A stretch of 64,000 nucleotides of DNA from Rhodopseudomonas boonkerdii (GTDB lineage: Bacteria > Pseudomonadota > Alphaproteobacteria > Rhizobiales > Xanthobacteraceae), in NCBI RefSeq assembly GCF_021184025.1, contig NZ_CP036537.1, positions 1,054,001 through 1,118,000 of the forward strand, in the 5' to 3' direction. Made by a program: the position numbers and the translations under genes. Of this stretch, positions 36,424-45,774 are shown one piece after another. The notes under the pieces are model-generated. The model worked only from the letters and a program-made list of their open reading frames with translations, did no database searches and was not told the DNA's origin. Numbering within the stretch: the stretch's first letter is position 1; every line of letters begins with the position of its first letter.

Positions 36424-38030
36424 GCGACACCACCGCCGATGCAGGCGGATGGTCGCCGGAGCGCTCGGCGGCGGGTGGGCACAATCCGTATCTGATCGCG
36501 GTCGTGGTTTCGATCGCCACCTTCATGGAGGTGCTCGACACCACCATCGCCAATGTCGCGCTCCGCCATATCGCCGGCGGACTGGCGGTTGGCATCGACG
36601 AAAGCACCTATGTCATCACCAGCTATCTCGTCGCCAACGCCATCGTGCTGGCGATCTCCGGCTGGCTTGCCACGGTGATCGGCCGCAAGCGTTTCTATAT
36701 GATCTGTGTCGCCGTCTTCACGCTGGCGTCGTTGCTGTGCGGCTTCGCCTGGAGCCTGGAATCGCTGGTGCTGTTCCGCATCCTGCAGGGGCTTGGCGGC
36801 GGCGGCATGGCCACATCAGAGCAGGCGATCCTCGCCGATTCGTTTCCGCCGCAGAAGCGCGGGCAGGCTTTTGCCATCTATGGCGTCGCCGTCGTCGTCG
36901 CGCCCGTGGTCGGTCCGACGCTCGGCGGATGGATCACCGACACCTATTCCTGGCACTGGGTCTTCCTCATCAACGTGCCGATGGGCCTGATCTCGCTGTG
37001 TCTGGTCGGCACGCTGGTGAGCGAGCCTTCCGGCGCCGAGGCCGAGCGCAAGGCGCTGCTGAACAAAGGCCTGCGCGTCGACATCACCGGCTTCGCACTG
37101 GTGGCGATCGGGCTCGGTTCGCTCGAATTCGTGCTCGACGAGGGCCAGCGGAAGGACTGGTTCGGCTCGACCATGATCACAAGCTTCGCTGTCATCGCCG
37201 CGGTCAGCCTGCTGGCGCTGATCCCGTGGGAACTGACGCGCAAGGAGCCCATCGTCGATCTGCGCCTGCTCGGCCGCCGCCAGTTCGGCGCCTGTTTTCT
37301 CGTGATGCTCGGCACCGGTGCGGTGCTGATCTCGACCACGCAGATGATGCCGCAAATGCTGCAAGCCGATTTCGGGTACACCGCGTTGCTTGCCGGCCTC
37401 GCGCTGTCACCCGGCGGTATCGCGACCCTGTGCATGATGCCGATCGTCGGCCGCCTGATTGGCGTCGTGCAGCCGAAATATCTGCTGGTGTTCGGCGCGA
37501 CGGTGGTGTCGCTGTCGATGTGGCATCTCACGGGATTGAACGGCAACATCACCTATGGCTACGCCGCCTTCGCGCGCATCTTGCTCGCCATCGGCCTGCC
37601 GTTCCTGTTTCTGCCGGTGACGACCGCCTCCTATGACGGCATCCCGCCGGACAAGACCAATCAGGCTTCGGCGCTGATCAATGTCGCCCGCAATATCGGC
37701 GGCTCGATGGGCGTGGCGCTGGCGCAGACCATGCTGGCGCAGCGGCAGCAGTTTCACCAGTCGCGGTTGATCGAGCAGGCGGCTCCGCCTGATATCGGTT
37801 ATCAGCGCACCCTCGATCAGGTGACGCGCTACTTTCTCGATCACGGCTCCAGCCAGTCCGATGCGTCGAGCCGCGCCATCGGCTGGATCGGCCAGACGAT
37901 TCAGCGTCAGGTCGATCTGCTCGCCTATATCGACGTGTTCTGGTGTCTCGCCATCGTCGGCATGATCATGATCCCGATCGCGCTGACGATCAAATCGATG
38001 GATCTGTCCGCGCCGCCGAGGGGGCACTAG
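36420..38030 (+). CDS. DHA2-family MFS efflux transporter (EmrB-like)
   Basis: 536 residues with 14 predicted helices. Motifs of the family are FMEVLDTTIANVALRHIAGG in helix 1, WLATVIGRKRF (motif A loop), LFRILQGLGGGGMATSEQAI and GPTLGGWITDTYSWHWVF (motif C). Drug/proton antiport of hydrophobic compounds is likely, with the real substrate unknown. Start codon and HlyD stop overlap as ATGA (36420-36423), so the pump parts are coupled. Its stop codon overlaps the convergent small gene's stop within a shared CTAG. Confidence 0.93.
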   Translation: MSDTTADAGGWSPERSAAGGHNPYLIAVVVSIATFMEVLDTTIANVALRHIAGGLAVGIDESTYVITSYLVANAIVLAISGWLATVIGRKRFYMICVAVFTLASLLCGFAWSLESLVLFRILQGLGGGGMATSEQAILADSFPPQKRGQAFAIYGVAVVVAPVVGPTLGGWITDTYSWHWVFLINVPMGLISLCLVGTLVSEPSGAEAERKALLNKGLRVDITGFALVAIGLGSLEFVLDEGQRKDWFGSTMITSFAVIAAVSLLALIPWELTRKEPIVDLRLLGRRQFGACFLVMLGTGAVLISTTQMMPQMLQADFGYTALLAGLALSPGGIATLCMMPIVGRLIGVVQPKYLLVFGATVVSLSMWHLTGLNGNITYGYAAFARILLAIGLPFLFLPVTTASYDGIPPDKTNQASALINVARNIGGSMGVALAQTMLAQRQQFHQSRLIEQAAPPDIGYQRTLDQVTRYFLDHGSSQSDASSRAIGWIGQTIQRQVDLLAYIDVFWCLAIVGMIMIPIALTIKSMDLSAPPRGH

Positions 38031-38221
38031 ACTGGTCGGGGTGCCCGGCGGCGGCGATGGATCGCAATGACGATGACCACCAGCGGGATCGCAAGTGCGA
38101 TCCATGACAGCCCCCACCACACGCCGCCTTCGCCGAGCAGTGCGGAGGCGAGGCCGAGACAGGTGAGGGCGGCCAGAACGAGCGGCCATTGCCAGATCCT
38201 GGCTGCGTTGTTGCCGGTCAT
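38027..38221 (-). CDS. Small two-helix membrane protein
   Basis: 64 residues with two membrane helices (WPLVLAALTCLGLASALLG and GLSWIALAIPLVVIVIAIH) and a basic tail HRRRRAPRP, which places the C-terminus in the cytoplasm. The start overlaps the PepSY-gene stop as ATGA (38218-38221), so it is translated in the same operon and probably assists that protein. No named family. Its stop codon shares the palindrome CTAG with the convergent MFS gene. Confidence 0.8.
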   Translation of the reverse strand: MTGNNAARIWQWPLVLAALTCLGLASALLGEGGVWWGLSWIALAIPLVVIVIAIHRRRRAPRPV

Positions 38222-39417
38222 TCGGCGGCCTCCCGGGGCAGAGCCGGATGCGCGGCCCTGTTGCTGGCCACGAGTTCACTGTCGGCTTCCGGCACCCGCG
38301 CCGACGATTTGCGCGACAGCCAGAGATACAGACCGCTGCCCAGCACCACGATGGTGACGAGGTCTAGCAGAGCCCAGATGATCTTCAGCGGCATCCCGCC
38401 GTAATCGCCGAAATGCAGCGGCCGCGACACCTGCAGGGCGCGGAGATACCAAGGCATTTCGATGCTGCGATCGAACGCACCGGTGCGGGCATCGACAAGC
38501 GCAGGGGTGAAGAGGCGTGACGTCAGTGCCGTGCGCCCCTTGGTCCAGACCAGATAATGATAGGGCGAGCCGAAGGCGGCGCCCGGGAACATGATGCTCA
38601 TGGGCGTCATGCCGGGGAGGTTCTTCTGCACGGTGTCGAATGCCGCCTGCGGCGAGCTCAATTCCGACGTTGACGGCACCGGCTTGCCGCGCAGCGGCTC
38701 CAGCATGGCCTTCACATCGGTCTGCTGCCAGAGCGAGAACAGCGGCGTCGACAGTTCGTTGATGACGCCGGTGACGCCGACCACGAGCAGCCAGGCGAGC
38801 GTCACCACACCGAGCACATTGTGCAGATCCAGCCATTTGATGCGCCGCGAACGATCGGCGCGGACGGTGGCGAAATCCAGTTTCCGCATGAACGGGCCAT
38901 ACACGACGATGCCCGAAACAACTGCAATCACGAACAGCACCGCCATGAAACCCATGAACAGATCGCCGGGCAGGCCGGCGAACAGGTCGCGGTGCAGGCG
39001 CAGCATCAGTTCGGTGAAGCCGATGCCGTCGGCATTGTAGGGCTTGGTCTGCTTCAGCACCTGGCCGGTATGGGCATCGAAGCGAATCCAGTGCGAAGAC
39101 TTGCGGTTCTCGATATAGGTCGCCCAGCTCGGCGCCATGGTGACGACGATCTTGGGTTCGTCGTCATCGATGAAGGTGAACAGCACGATCTCGCCCGGAT
39201 ACATCTTCAGGCTGGTGTCGATCACCGTATCGGCGCTGACCCGCGGCGTGCCTGACGGGACAGAAGCATAGGGCAGGCCGTTATCAAGAAGATCGTCGAT
39301 CTCGTCGTGGAACACCAGCGGCAGGCCGGTGAGGCAGATCAGCAGCAGAAATGCGGTGCAGACGAGGCTGGTCCATTTGTGGACCCAGAACCATTTTCGC
39401 AATGCCGAGCGTGTCAT
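38218..39417 (-). CDS. PepSY-associated membrane protein, FegB/PiuB-like
   Basis: 399 residues with four main membrane helices: near residues 15-35, about 145-175, about 195-215 and about 345-365. Between them are large periplasmic parts with PepSY-like strands (VIDTSLKMYPGEIVLFTFID, HWIRFDAHTGQVLKQTKPYN). The N-terminal FWVHKWTSLVCTAFLLLICL is typical of the iron-regulated PepSY_TM family. Members sit beside TonB receptors for ferric siderophores and are thought to reduce or release iron in the periplasm. Gene order (receptor, PepSY protein, small membrane protein) is like the fegAB arrangement of Bradyrhizobium. Confidence 0.9.
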   Translation of the reverse strand: MTRSALRKWFWVHKWTSLVCTAFLLLICLTGLPLVFHDEIDDLLDNGLPYASVPSGTPRVSADTVIDTSLKMYPGEIVLFTFIDDDEPKIVVTMAPSWATYIENRKSSHWIRFDAHTGQVLKQTKPYNADGIGFTELMLRLHRDLFAGLPGDLFMGFMAVLFVIAVVSGIVVYGPFMRKLDFATVRADRSRRIKWLDLHNVLGVVTLAWLLVVGVTGVINELSTPLFSLWQQTDVKAMLEPLRGKPVPSTSELSSPQAAFDTVQKNLPGMTPMSIMFPGAAFGSPYHYLVWTKGRTALTSRLFTPALVDARTGAFDRSIEMPWYLRALQVSRPLHFGDYGGMPLKIIWALLDLVTIVVLGSGLYLWLSRKSSARVPEADSELVASNRAAHPALPREAAE

Positions 39418-39488
39418 CGCCGTTTCCCCGATTGCAGCAGCCGCGGCAGTTACCTGCCGCGGCTGCTTTCCGAATTGCTGTCGTCAGC

Positions 39489-41756
39489 CTACCAGCGGTA
39501 GCGCAAGGTCGCGATCACCTCGCGGCGAAGGCCATAGTAACAGCCGAAATCCTGGCACAGCGTCACATAGGTCTTGTCGAACATGTTGTTGGCATTGACC
39601 TGGCCGGTGAAGCCCTTCCACTCCTTGTTGAGCGCGCCGAAATCGTAATGCAGGCCGGCATCGACCAGCGTGACGGACGGCACGAAGAAGGTATTGGCAT
39701 TGTTGCCGGCGGTGTCGCCGAGATAGCGCACGCCGGCGGAGAAGCCGAAGCCGTCGAGCGGGCCGCTGTGGAAGGTGTAGTCGGCCCACAGATTGGCGCT
39801 GTGGCGCGGCATGCCGGTCAGGCGCTGGCCGAGTTGTGCGGCATTGTTGGTGCTGGTCACCTTCTGGTCGAGATAGGTGTAGGAGCCTAGCACCGTGAGG
39901 TCGCGCGTCACTTCGGTCTTGGCTTCGAGTTCAAGGCCGCGCGAGCGGATCTCACCGGTCTGCACGCTGAACAGCGGATGCAGGAGGTCGCTGGTGAGCA
40001 CGTTCTGCTGTTTCAGGTCGAACAGCGCCATCGTATAGATCGATTTCGCATTCGGCTGATACTTGATGCCGGCCTCATATTGCTGGCCGCGGGTCGGCAC
40101 GAAAGGCAGACCATTGAAACCGGTGCCGACGGCGGGCTGGAACGACTCGGTATATTGCACATAGGGCGATATGCCGTTGTCGAACTTGTAGAGCAGGGCT
40201 CCGCGCTTGCTGGTTGCAGTGTCGGTCTGGTCGACGGCGGTGATGACATTGGTCAGGAGACTGGTCGAGGTGCTCTTGCTGTTGGCCTGATCGCGGCGGA
40301 TGCCGAGCAGGGCAACCCAGTTGTTGAAGGTGATCTGGTCCTGCGCATAGAAGCCGAGCTGCTCGATTTTCTGGTCGCGCTTCTGTGTCAGGGTAACGAT
40401 CGGTGACGGACCATAGACCGGGTTCAGCGCATTGATGGTGGTCGCCGTGCCGGAGCCATTGATCGCATTGTCGGTGGCGTAGCGATAATCGATGCCGAAC
40501 AGCACGGTGTGCTCGAAGGCGCCGACGCGGAATTTACCCTCAGCCTGGTTGTCCATGGAGAATGAGCGGATCGCTTCCTGGGTGGTGTAGGCGCCGCGGG
40601 TCAGCTTGGTCGGATCGGTCAGATTCACATCCGGCGAGGTCACTGCCGAATAGCTCGCATTGTCCATGTAGCGCAGATTCTGGCGCACGGTGAGGCCGCC
40701 GTCGAACTTGTGCTCGAACTGATAACCGATCGAGGTGAAGTCGCGGGAGGTGCGATCGAAGCCGGGCTGGCCGGAGAAGAAGCTGGTCGGGATATACTGG
40801 CCGTTATAGGGCGTGATCATGCCGATGCCGCGCGGCAGCAACTGATTGTAGAAGCCGGCCTTCGGATCGCGTTGATAGACGCCCTGGATCGTGAGCGTGG
40901 TCTGGTTATCCGGGCGCCAGGTCAACGACGGTGCGATGGAGACGCGCTGATAGCTGCGGGTGTCCACCTGGCTGCCGACATCGTAGCCGGAAGCGGTGAG
41001 GCGGTAGAGAAACTCCTTGTTCTTGTCGAGCGGACCCGACAGATCGACGCCGCTCTGCACGCGGCCATAGCTGCCGGTGGAGACGAACATCTCGTGATAG
41101 GGATCTTCGGTCGGCCGCTTGCTGACCATGTTGACGACGCCGCCGGGCGAGGCCTGGCCATAGAGGATCGAGGACGGACCGCGCAGCACTTCCACGCGTT
41201 CGAGATTGAAAGGCTCAACGATCGGATAGCCGAAGATACCGAAATTCACGAGCCGCATGGAATCGAGATACTGATCGGCGAGGAAGCCACGGATATAGAC
41301 CTGATCGAAGCGGCCGTCGCTGCCCAGCACTTCGCTGCGCGTGCCCGGCACATAGCGCACCGCCTGCGCGATGCTTTGCAGCCCTTGCGCCTGGATCTGG
41401 TCTTGCGTGACCACCGAAACGGACTGCGGCGTTTCGATCAGCGGCGTGTCGGTCTTGGTGCCGGTGCCACTGCGCGTCGCCACATAGCCATCGACATGGC
41501 CCCATGCGATTTCACGCGCCGGCGCGGCGGCAGGCACGGCTTGCGGCGCATTGGCATTGCGCGAATTGGCGCGGCGGCCCGCGGCGCTGCGCGCGGTGGA
41601 TGCGCGGCGCGATGCGGCCGTCGGTTTGCGTTTGGCGGCGGATTCCTGAACCACGACCGGTGCGAGCTGTTGCGGTGCTGTCTGCGATGCGGCAGGCCGC
41701 GACATGCCTGCCGAAAGTGCAATCGTACTCACTGCGCCAAGCGTGATGGCGCGCAT
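39489..41756 (-). CDS. TonB-dependent ferric-siderophore receptor
   Basis: 755 residues from the ATG at 41756. It has a signal peptide (ITLGAVSTIALSAGMSRPAA), an Ala/Arg-rich linker, then the plug (TPLIETPQSVSVVTQDQIQA, FNLERVEVLRGPSSILYGQA, SPGGVVNMVSKRP) and a 22-strand barrel ending in FGCYYGLRREVIATLRYRW, with the aromatic final residue required for outer-membrane insertion. The plug motifs place it among hydroxamate (ferrichrome, ferrioxamine) receptors, though the ligand is inferred. It has no STN domain, so no FecR-type signalling is expected. Two TTTAGAAT boxes upstream suggest iron control. Confidence 0.93.
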   Translation of the reverse strand: MRAITLGAVSTIALSAGMSRPAASQTAPQQLAPVVVQESAAKRKPTAASRRASTARSAAGRRANSRNANAPQAVPAAAPAREIAWGHVDGYVATRSGTGTKTDTPLIETPQSVSVVTQDQIQAQGLQSIAQAVRYVPGTRSEVLGSDGRFDQVYIRGFLADQYLDSMRLVNFGIFGYPIVEPFNLERVEVLRGPSSILYGQASPGGVVNMVSKRPTEDPYHEMFVSTGSYGRVQSGVDLSGPLDKNKEFLYRLTASGYDVGSQVDTRSYQRVSIAPSLTWRPDNQTTLTIQGVYQRDPKAGFYNQLLPRGIGMITPYNGQYIPTSFFSGQPGFDRTSRDFTSIGYQFEHKFDGGLTVRQNLRYMDNASYSAVTSPDVNLTDPTKLTRGAYTTQEAIRSFSMDNQAEGKFRVGAFEHTVLFGIDYRYATDNAINGSGTATTINALNPVYGPSPIVTLTQKRDQKIEQLGFYAQDQITFNNWVALLGIRRDQANSKSTSTSLLTNVITAVDQTDTATSKRGALLYKFDNGISPYVQYTESFQPAVGTGFNGLPFVPTRGQQYEAGIKYQPNAKSIYTMALFDLKQQNVLTSDLLHPLFSVQTGEIRSRGLELEAKTEVTRDLTVLGSYTYLDQKVTSTNNAAQLGQRLTGMPRHSANLWADYTFHSGPLDGFGFSAGVRYLGDTAGNNANTFFVPSVTLVDAGLHYDFGALNKEWKGFTGQVNANNMFDKTYVTLCQDFGCYYGLRREVIATLRYRW

Positions 41757-41869
41757 GATGTTCCGTTCAAGACCGTTCACTGAAGTTGCCCCGCATTCCC
41801 GCGCCGCAACGGGCGGCATCGTTTGTGCGACGTTCTAGCGCGGCGGGTGCGGCAAAAAAGTCTTTGAGG

Positions 41870-41900
41870 TTTAGAATTAGTTGAAAGTTAGCTTTAGAAT
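41870..41900 (-). promoter_or_regulatory. Candidate iron-responsive site upstream of the TonB receptor
   Basis: TTTAGAAT occurs at 41870-41877 and again at 41893-41900, 23 bases apart, inside an AT-rich stretch of an otherwise GC-rich window. In rhizobia, Irr binds ICE boxes built from TTTAGAA and TTCTAAA halves. Here the halves are direct, not inverted, so the match is partial. Confidence 0.45.
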
Positions 41901-41935
41901 TTTTCCAGTGAGCGCAACGGTTGAGCGTGTTGTCG

Positions 41936-42751
41936 CTACACCCCGTCGAGGATGATCACCGTCGGTCTCTTCGGTAGCGCGCCGAGGGAGATGGTCAATG
42001 TTCGTTGTGTCCGCTGATCGATCTCGAAATTCTGCCCGATCTTCTGCATGAAATCGCTGAGCGGCGTCATGAAGCGATGCATGGGCAGCACGACGGACGC
42101 GCGCAGCCGCTTGGTGATGTCGGAGATGCCGTCCAGCGACATCGTATAGCTGCCGTCGATCGGCACCATCACGATGTCGAGCCGGCCGATGGCGGCGAAG
42201 TGACTTTCATCGAGCTTGTGATGGAGGTGGCCGAGATGACCGATGCACAGGCCGGCGACCTCGAAGATGAAGATCGAGTTGCCGTCTTTCATCATTTCTC
42301 CGCCGGCATCGTCGCCATAGTAGCGACGGATGTCGGTGGTCACATTGCGGATCAGCACATCGCCGATGCGTTCGTGGATGTGCGCCGGCTGTCCGTTCTC
42401 GCCCCAGCCATGCAGCACCGTCTTGATACGTGGATCGGGATTCAGTGTGTAATGCGTGCTGTGCGCACGGTTCATCGTCACGACGTCGGGAATCCGGTTC
42501 AGCTTGTAGACGCCGTTGTAATCCGTAGCGATGGTCACGCCGCCGGGCGTGTCGATGTAATAAGTCGAGTGGCCTGCATAGGTGATGGAGACTTCGTCCG
42601 CCTTGGCCGCGGTGCGGCGGAGGCTGACCGGAATAGCGCGAGGCGGGCGCTCGGCCATCGCGAGGCATTCGCTGCCACGCGGCGTATTCTGTGCGAAGGT
42701 GGGGACGGATAGCCAAGCGAGCGCGGCGAGGACGACGGAGAGAAAACGCAT
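41936..42751 (-). CDS. Exported metallo-beta-lactamase-fold protein
   Basis: 271 residues with a signal peptide (MRFLSVVLAALAWLSVPTFA-Q). It resembles the UlaG/YcbJ-like branch of the MBL fold: SITYAGHSTYYIDTPGGVTI with IATDYNG, VTMNRAHSTHYT, LCIGHLGHLHHKL and VVLPMHRFMTPLSDF. The canonical HxHxDH motif is altered (MNRAHSTHY), but His residues at the later metal positions are kept (GHLGH, MHRF). Substrate unknown. It is on the same strand as the iron operon but ends 180 bases before its start, with the iron-operon promoter between, so it is a separate unit. Confidence 0.82.
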   Translation of the reverse strand: MRFLSVVLAALAWLSVPTFAQNTPRGSECLAMAERPPRAIPVSLRRTAAKADEVSITYAGHSTYYIDTPGGVTIATDYNGVYKLNRIPDVVTMNRAHSTHYTLNPDPRIKTVLHGWGENGQPAHIHERIGDVLIRNVTTDIRRYYGDDAGGEMMKDGNSIFIFEVAGLCIGHLGHLHHKLDESHFAAIGRLDIVMVPIDGSYTMSLDGISDITKRLRASVVLPMHRFMTPLSDFMQKIGQNFEIDQRTQRTLTISLGALPKRPTVIILDGV

Positions 42752-42979
42752 GTTTGACGGTCTCCGGATTGCGCAGTGACTGTAACGCCAAACCCGGCCT
42801 CCGCAACGGCAGGAATGCCGCGCTACTGCTGCTTGAGCGGTCGTCGTGCGAAGCAATTGCCCGGTTTCGCGGCGTGGCGGACCGGAACGGCCTGCATCGC
42901 AGGCATGGCCGCACATCACTTGACCCTGCGGCGGGACGCAGTCAGGTTCCGCGCCATCGCCCGCGAACCCTGACGACTC

Positions 42980-43879
42980 ATGTTCACTATCGCCTCGCTC
43001 TGGATCCCTTTCACCATCATCGCCTCACTCGGGCAGGTGGCGCGCAATGCCATGCAGCGCTCGCTGACGGGGCCGCTCGGGACATGGGGCGCGACGAATA
43101 TCCGCTTTCTGTTCGGCTTTCCGTTCTCGCTGGTGTTCTTTGCGGTGATTGCGCTCGCCACCTGCGATCGCGTGGCCTGGCCGAGCATGGCGTTCTGGCC
43201 ATGGCTGTTGCTCGGTGCTCTCAGCCAGATCTTCGCCACCGGGCTGATGCTGGCGGCGATGAACGAGCGTTCCTTCGTGGTCACGACGGCCTATCTCAAG
43301 ACCGAGGCGATCCAGACCGCGATTTTCGGTTTCGTGTTTCTCGGCGATCACCTGACGGTTCTGCGGGTGGTGGCGATCCTGATCGCGACGCTCGGGGTGG
43401 TCGTGACAGCGCTGCGGCCGGGAGCGGCGCGCGAACTTGGCAGCATCAGGCCGACGGTTCTGGGTCTCGTCGCCGCTGCGGGTTTCGCGCTGTCCGCGGT
43501 CGGCTTCCGCGGCGCCATCATCGCGGTGCCCGATGTGAGTTTCGTCACGGCCGCCTCCTATGCGCTGGTCTGGTCGCTGTTCGTGCAGACCGCGATCCTC
43601 ACCGTCTATCTGCTGCTGCGGGAGCCGGTGATCCTGCGCAACATCCTTGGCTTGTGGCGTCCGTCGATGCTGGCCGGTTTTGCCGGTGCCGCGGCCTCGC
43701 AGTTCTGGTTCCTGGCCTTTGCGCTGACCGCCGCCGCCAATGTGCGGACGCTGGCGCTGGTCGAGGTGCTGTTCGCGCAGGCTGTGGCCTACTATTCGTT
43801 CAAGCAGCCGCTCTCCGTGCGCGAAGTGTCGGGCGTGGTGCTGATCGTGGCCGGTGTGGCGCTTCTCGTCGCGGCATGA
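42980..43879 (+). CDS. DMT-superfamily (EamA-like) transporter
   Basis: 299 residues with ten predicted membrane helices in two EamA-like halves. The first half ends in VFLGDHLTVLRVVAILIATL, and the second in VEVLFAQAVAYYSFKQPLSV. Such proteins export amino acids, nucleotides or other metabolites; no substrate can be named. It is divergent from the MBL-fold gene, with a 228-base gap. The following gene begins 73 bases after its stop. Confidence 0.9.
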   Translation: MFTIASLWIPFTIIASLGQVARNAMQRSLTGPLGTWGATNIRFLFGFPFSLVFFAVIALATCDRVAWPSMAFWPWLLLGALSQIFATGLMLAAMNERSFVVTTAYLKTEAIQTAIFGFVFLGDHLTVLRVVAILIATLGVVVTALRPGAARELGSIRPTVLGLVAAAGFALSAVGFRGAIIAVPDVSFVTAASYALVWSLFVQTAILTVYLLLREPVILRNILGLWRPSMLAGFAGAAASQFWFLAFALTAAANVRTLALVEVLFAQAVAYYSFKQPLSVREVSGVVLIVAGVALLVAA

Positions 43880-43952
43880 CTGCGCATCATGTCTCTTTCG
43901 CCGCCTGAAACGCTGCGATAGGACTGGCCTTGTTTCGTCCGAGGCGAGATCG

Positions 43953-44708
43953 ATGCGCATTCTGCCCCTGCTGCTGCTTTTGTCGCTGACCGGTCCTGCT
44001 TTCGCCGCGGACGTCATCGTCAGGGATGGCGACACCATCCAGATCGGCAACGTCGCCTACGAACTGGCCGGCGTCGACGCGCCGGAGATGGATCAGCCCT
44101 GTGTCGACGAACACGCCGACAACTGGGCCTGCGGGACAGAGGCCCGCGACTGGCTGATCAAGCTCATCAACAAGCGCGAGGTCCGCTGCGAGGATCTCGG
44201 CGAGGACAAGATCGCAAGGAATCGCCGGCTGGGTATCTGCACCGTCGCGGGTGAGGCGGAAAGCCTCAACCGGTCGGTGGTCCTGGCTGGGTACGGCGTG
44301 CGCATCGCAGCGCCGGCCAATGCCGGAGCATCGTCGCCGGCCGATGAGGCGGGGGCGCGCGACAGGCGACAGGGGCTGTGGCGCGGCTGCTTCGTCGCGC
44401 CGGCGGATTTCCGCAGCAAGGCCGTGGGCGGCAAGCTGCTGGGGGCGTCCTGCCAGCCCGGCAAGGAGACCGCCTTGCGCGCTGCGCTGTTCCCGGCCGA
44501 TCTCGCCATGCCTCAAGGCTGCAATATCCGCGCAAAACAGGTCCGCCGCGCCAAGCTCACGGGCAATGTCGGCGTCTATCTGATCCCGCAATGTCAGAAC
44601 TACGCCACCCAGCCGAAGCCGGACCGCTGGTTCTGCAGCGAGGACGACGCCCGCGCTGCCGGATACCGCAAGGCGCTGAATTGCCAGGCATCCAGCAGCC
44701 GCAAGTGA
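43953..44708 (+). CDS. Secreted thermonuclease-family protein
   Basis: 251 residues. A signal peptide (LLLLLSLTGPAFA-A) leads to an SNase-like domain: VIVRDGDTIQIGNVAYELAG, VDAPEMDQPC, then RNRRLGICTVAGEAESLNRS and LAGYGVRIAAP. Asp and the arginine of GVDAPE / RNRRLG lie at the expected active-site places, so nuclease activity is more likely than for the homologue at 1946. The last 90 residues, with four cysteines, resemble an excalibur-like or added disulfide domain of unknown function. The start ATG at 43953 follows GAGGCGAGA. Confidence 0.85.
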   Translation: MRILPLLLLLSLTGPAFAADVIVRDGDTIQIGNVAYELAGVDAPEMDQPCVDEHADNWACGTEARDWLIKLINKREVRCEDLGEDKIARNRRLGICTVAGEAESLNRSVVLAGYGVRIAAPANAGASSPADEAGARDRRQGLWRGCFVAPADFRSKAVGGKLLGASCQPGKETALRAALFPADLAMPQGCNIRAKQVRRAKLTGNVGVYLIPQCQNYATQPKPDRWFCSEDDARAAGYRKALNCQASSSRK

Positions 44709-44811
44709 GCCCTCCGCCCGGCGCGCTGGACCTCGCGGGCTGAACCACGTAGCACAACGGAAAGCTGGTTCTGTCGCGGCTTGCGGCTTATTCCAGCATG
44801 CGAAATCCGGA

Positions 44812-45771
44812 GTGAAGCGCTTGGCCGAGACCATCAGTTCGTCCGCATCGATCGAAGCCGTTGAACGCGGGCTGGCCTCTGCCGGCTACATCGCCAGCCG
44901 GCAGATTTCCACCGCCGTCTATCTCGCCGAAAAGATCGAGAAGCCGATCCTGGTCGAGGGCCCGGCCGGCGTCGGCAAGACCGAACTCGCCAAGGCCATC
45001 GCCGCCTCGCGCGGGCTCGAGATGATCCGCATGCAGTGTTACGAGGGGCTCGACGAGGCCAAGGCGCTGTATGAGTGGAAATACGCCAAGCAGTTGCTCT
45101 ACACGCAGATCCTCAAGGACAAGCTCGGCGAAGTGCTGGGCGGCGCCGATACGCTCGCCAAGGCACTCGATCAGCTGCATACGTTCGGTGACGTTTTCTT
45201 CTCCAAGGAATTCGTCGAGCCGCGGCCGCTGCTGCGCGCGCTGGAGCAGCCGAAGGGCTGCGTGCTGCTGATCGACGAGATCGACAAGTCCGACGCCGAA
45301 TTCGAGTCGCTGCTGCTGGAAATCCTGTCGGACTTTCAGGTCACCATTCCCGAACTCGGCACCATCGCTGCCATCGTGCCGCCGACGGTGATCCTCACCT
45401 CCAATGGCGAGCGCGATCTCGGCGACGCGCTGAAGCGCCGCTGTCTGCATCTGCATATCGGTTTCCCCGAGCCGAAGCTGGAAGAACGCATCGTCGAGAC
45501 CCGTGTGCCCGGCATTCCCGCCACGCTGCGCAAGCAGCTCGTCGGTTTCGTCAATCAGGTCCGCACGCTGGATCTGAAGAAGCTGCCTTCGGTGAGCGAG
45601 ACCATCGACTGGGCCAAGGTGCTGGTGCTGCTCGGCGCGTCCGAACTCGGCCATCAACTGGTGAAGGACACGCTCAACGTGCTGCTGAAATATGAGGGCG
45701 ACATCGAAGCTGCCTTGCCGAATGTCTCCACTTTCGTCGCCAATTCGGGGCGGCAGGGCGTGTTCGGCTAG
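44812..45771 (+). CDS. MoxR-family AAA+ ATPase
   Basis: 319 residues. Walker A is GPAGVGKTE (residues 50-58), Walker B LLIDEIDKSD, sensor 1 ILTSNGERDLGDALKRRC, and the arginine finger follows in the RR. MoxR ATPases act as chaperones that, with a VWA partner, insert metals or activate enzyme complexes. Start is GTG at 44812, close to CCGGA; a TTG three codons later has better spacing. The CoxE-like VWA gene begins four bases after the stop, so the pair is an operon. No CO-dehydrogenase or methanol-dehydrogenase genes lie near, so the client is unknown. Confidence 0.92.
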   Translation: MKRLAETISSSASIEAVERGLASAGYIASRQISTAVYLAEKIEKPILVEGPAGVGKTELAKAIAASRGLEMIRMQCYEGLDEAKALYEWKYAKQLLYTQILKDKLGEVLGGADTLAKALDQLHTFGDVFFSKEFVEPRPLLRALEQPKGCVLLIDEIDKSDAEFESLLLEILSDFQVTIPELGTIAAIVPPTVILTSNGERDLGDALKRRCLHLHIGFPEPKLEERIVETRVPGIPATLRKQLVGFVNQVRTLDLKKLPSVSETIDWAKVLVLLGASELGHQLVKDTLNVLLKYEGDIEAALPNVSTFVANSGRQGVFG

Positions 45772-45774
45772 GCC

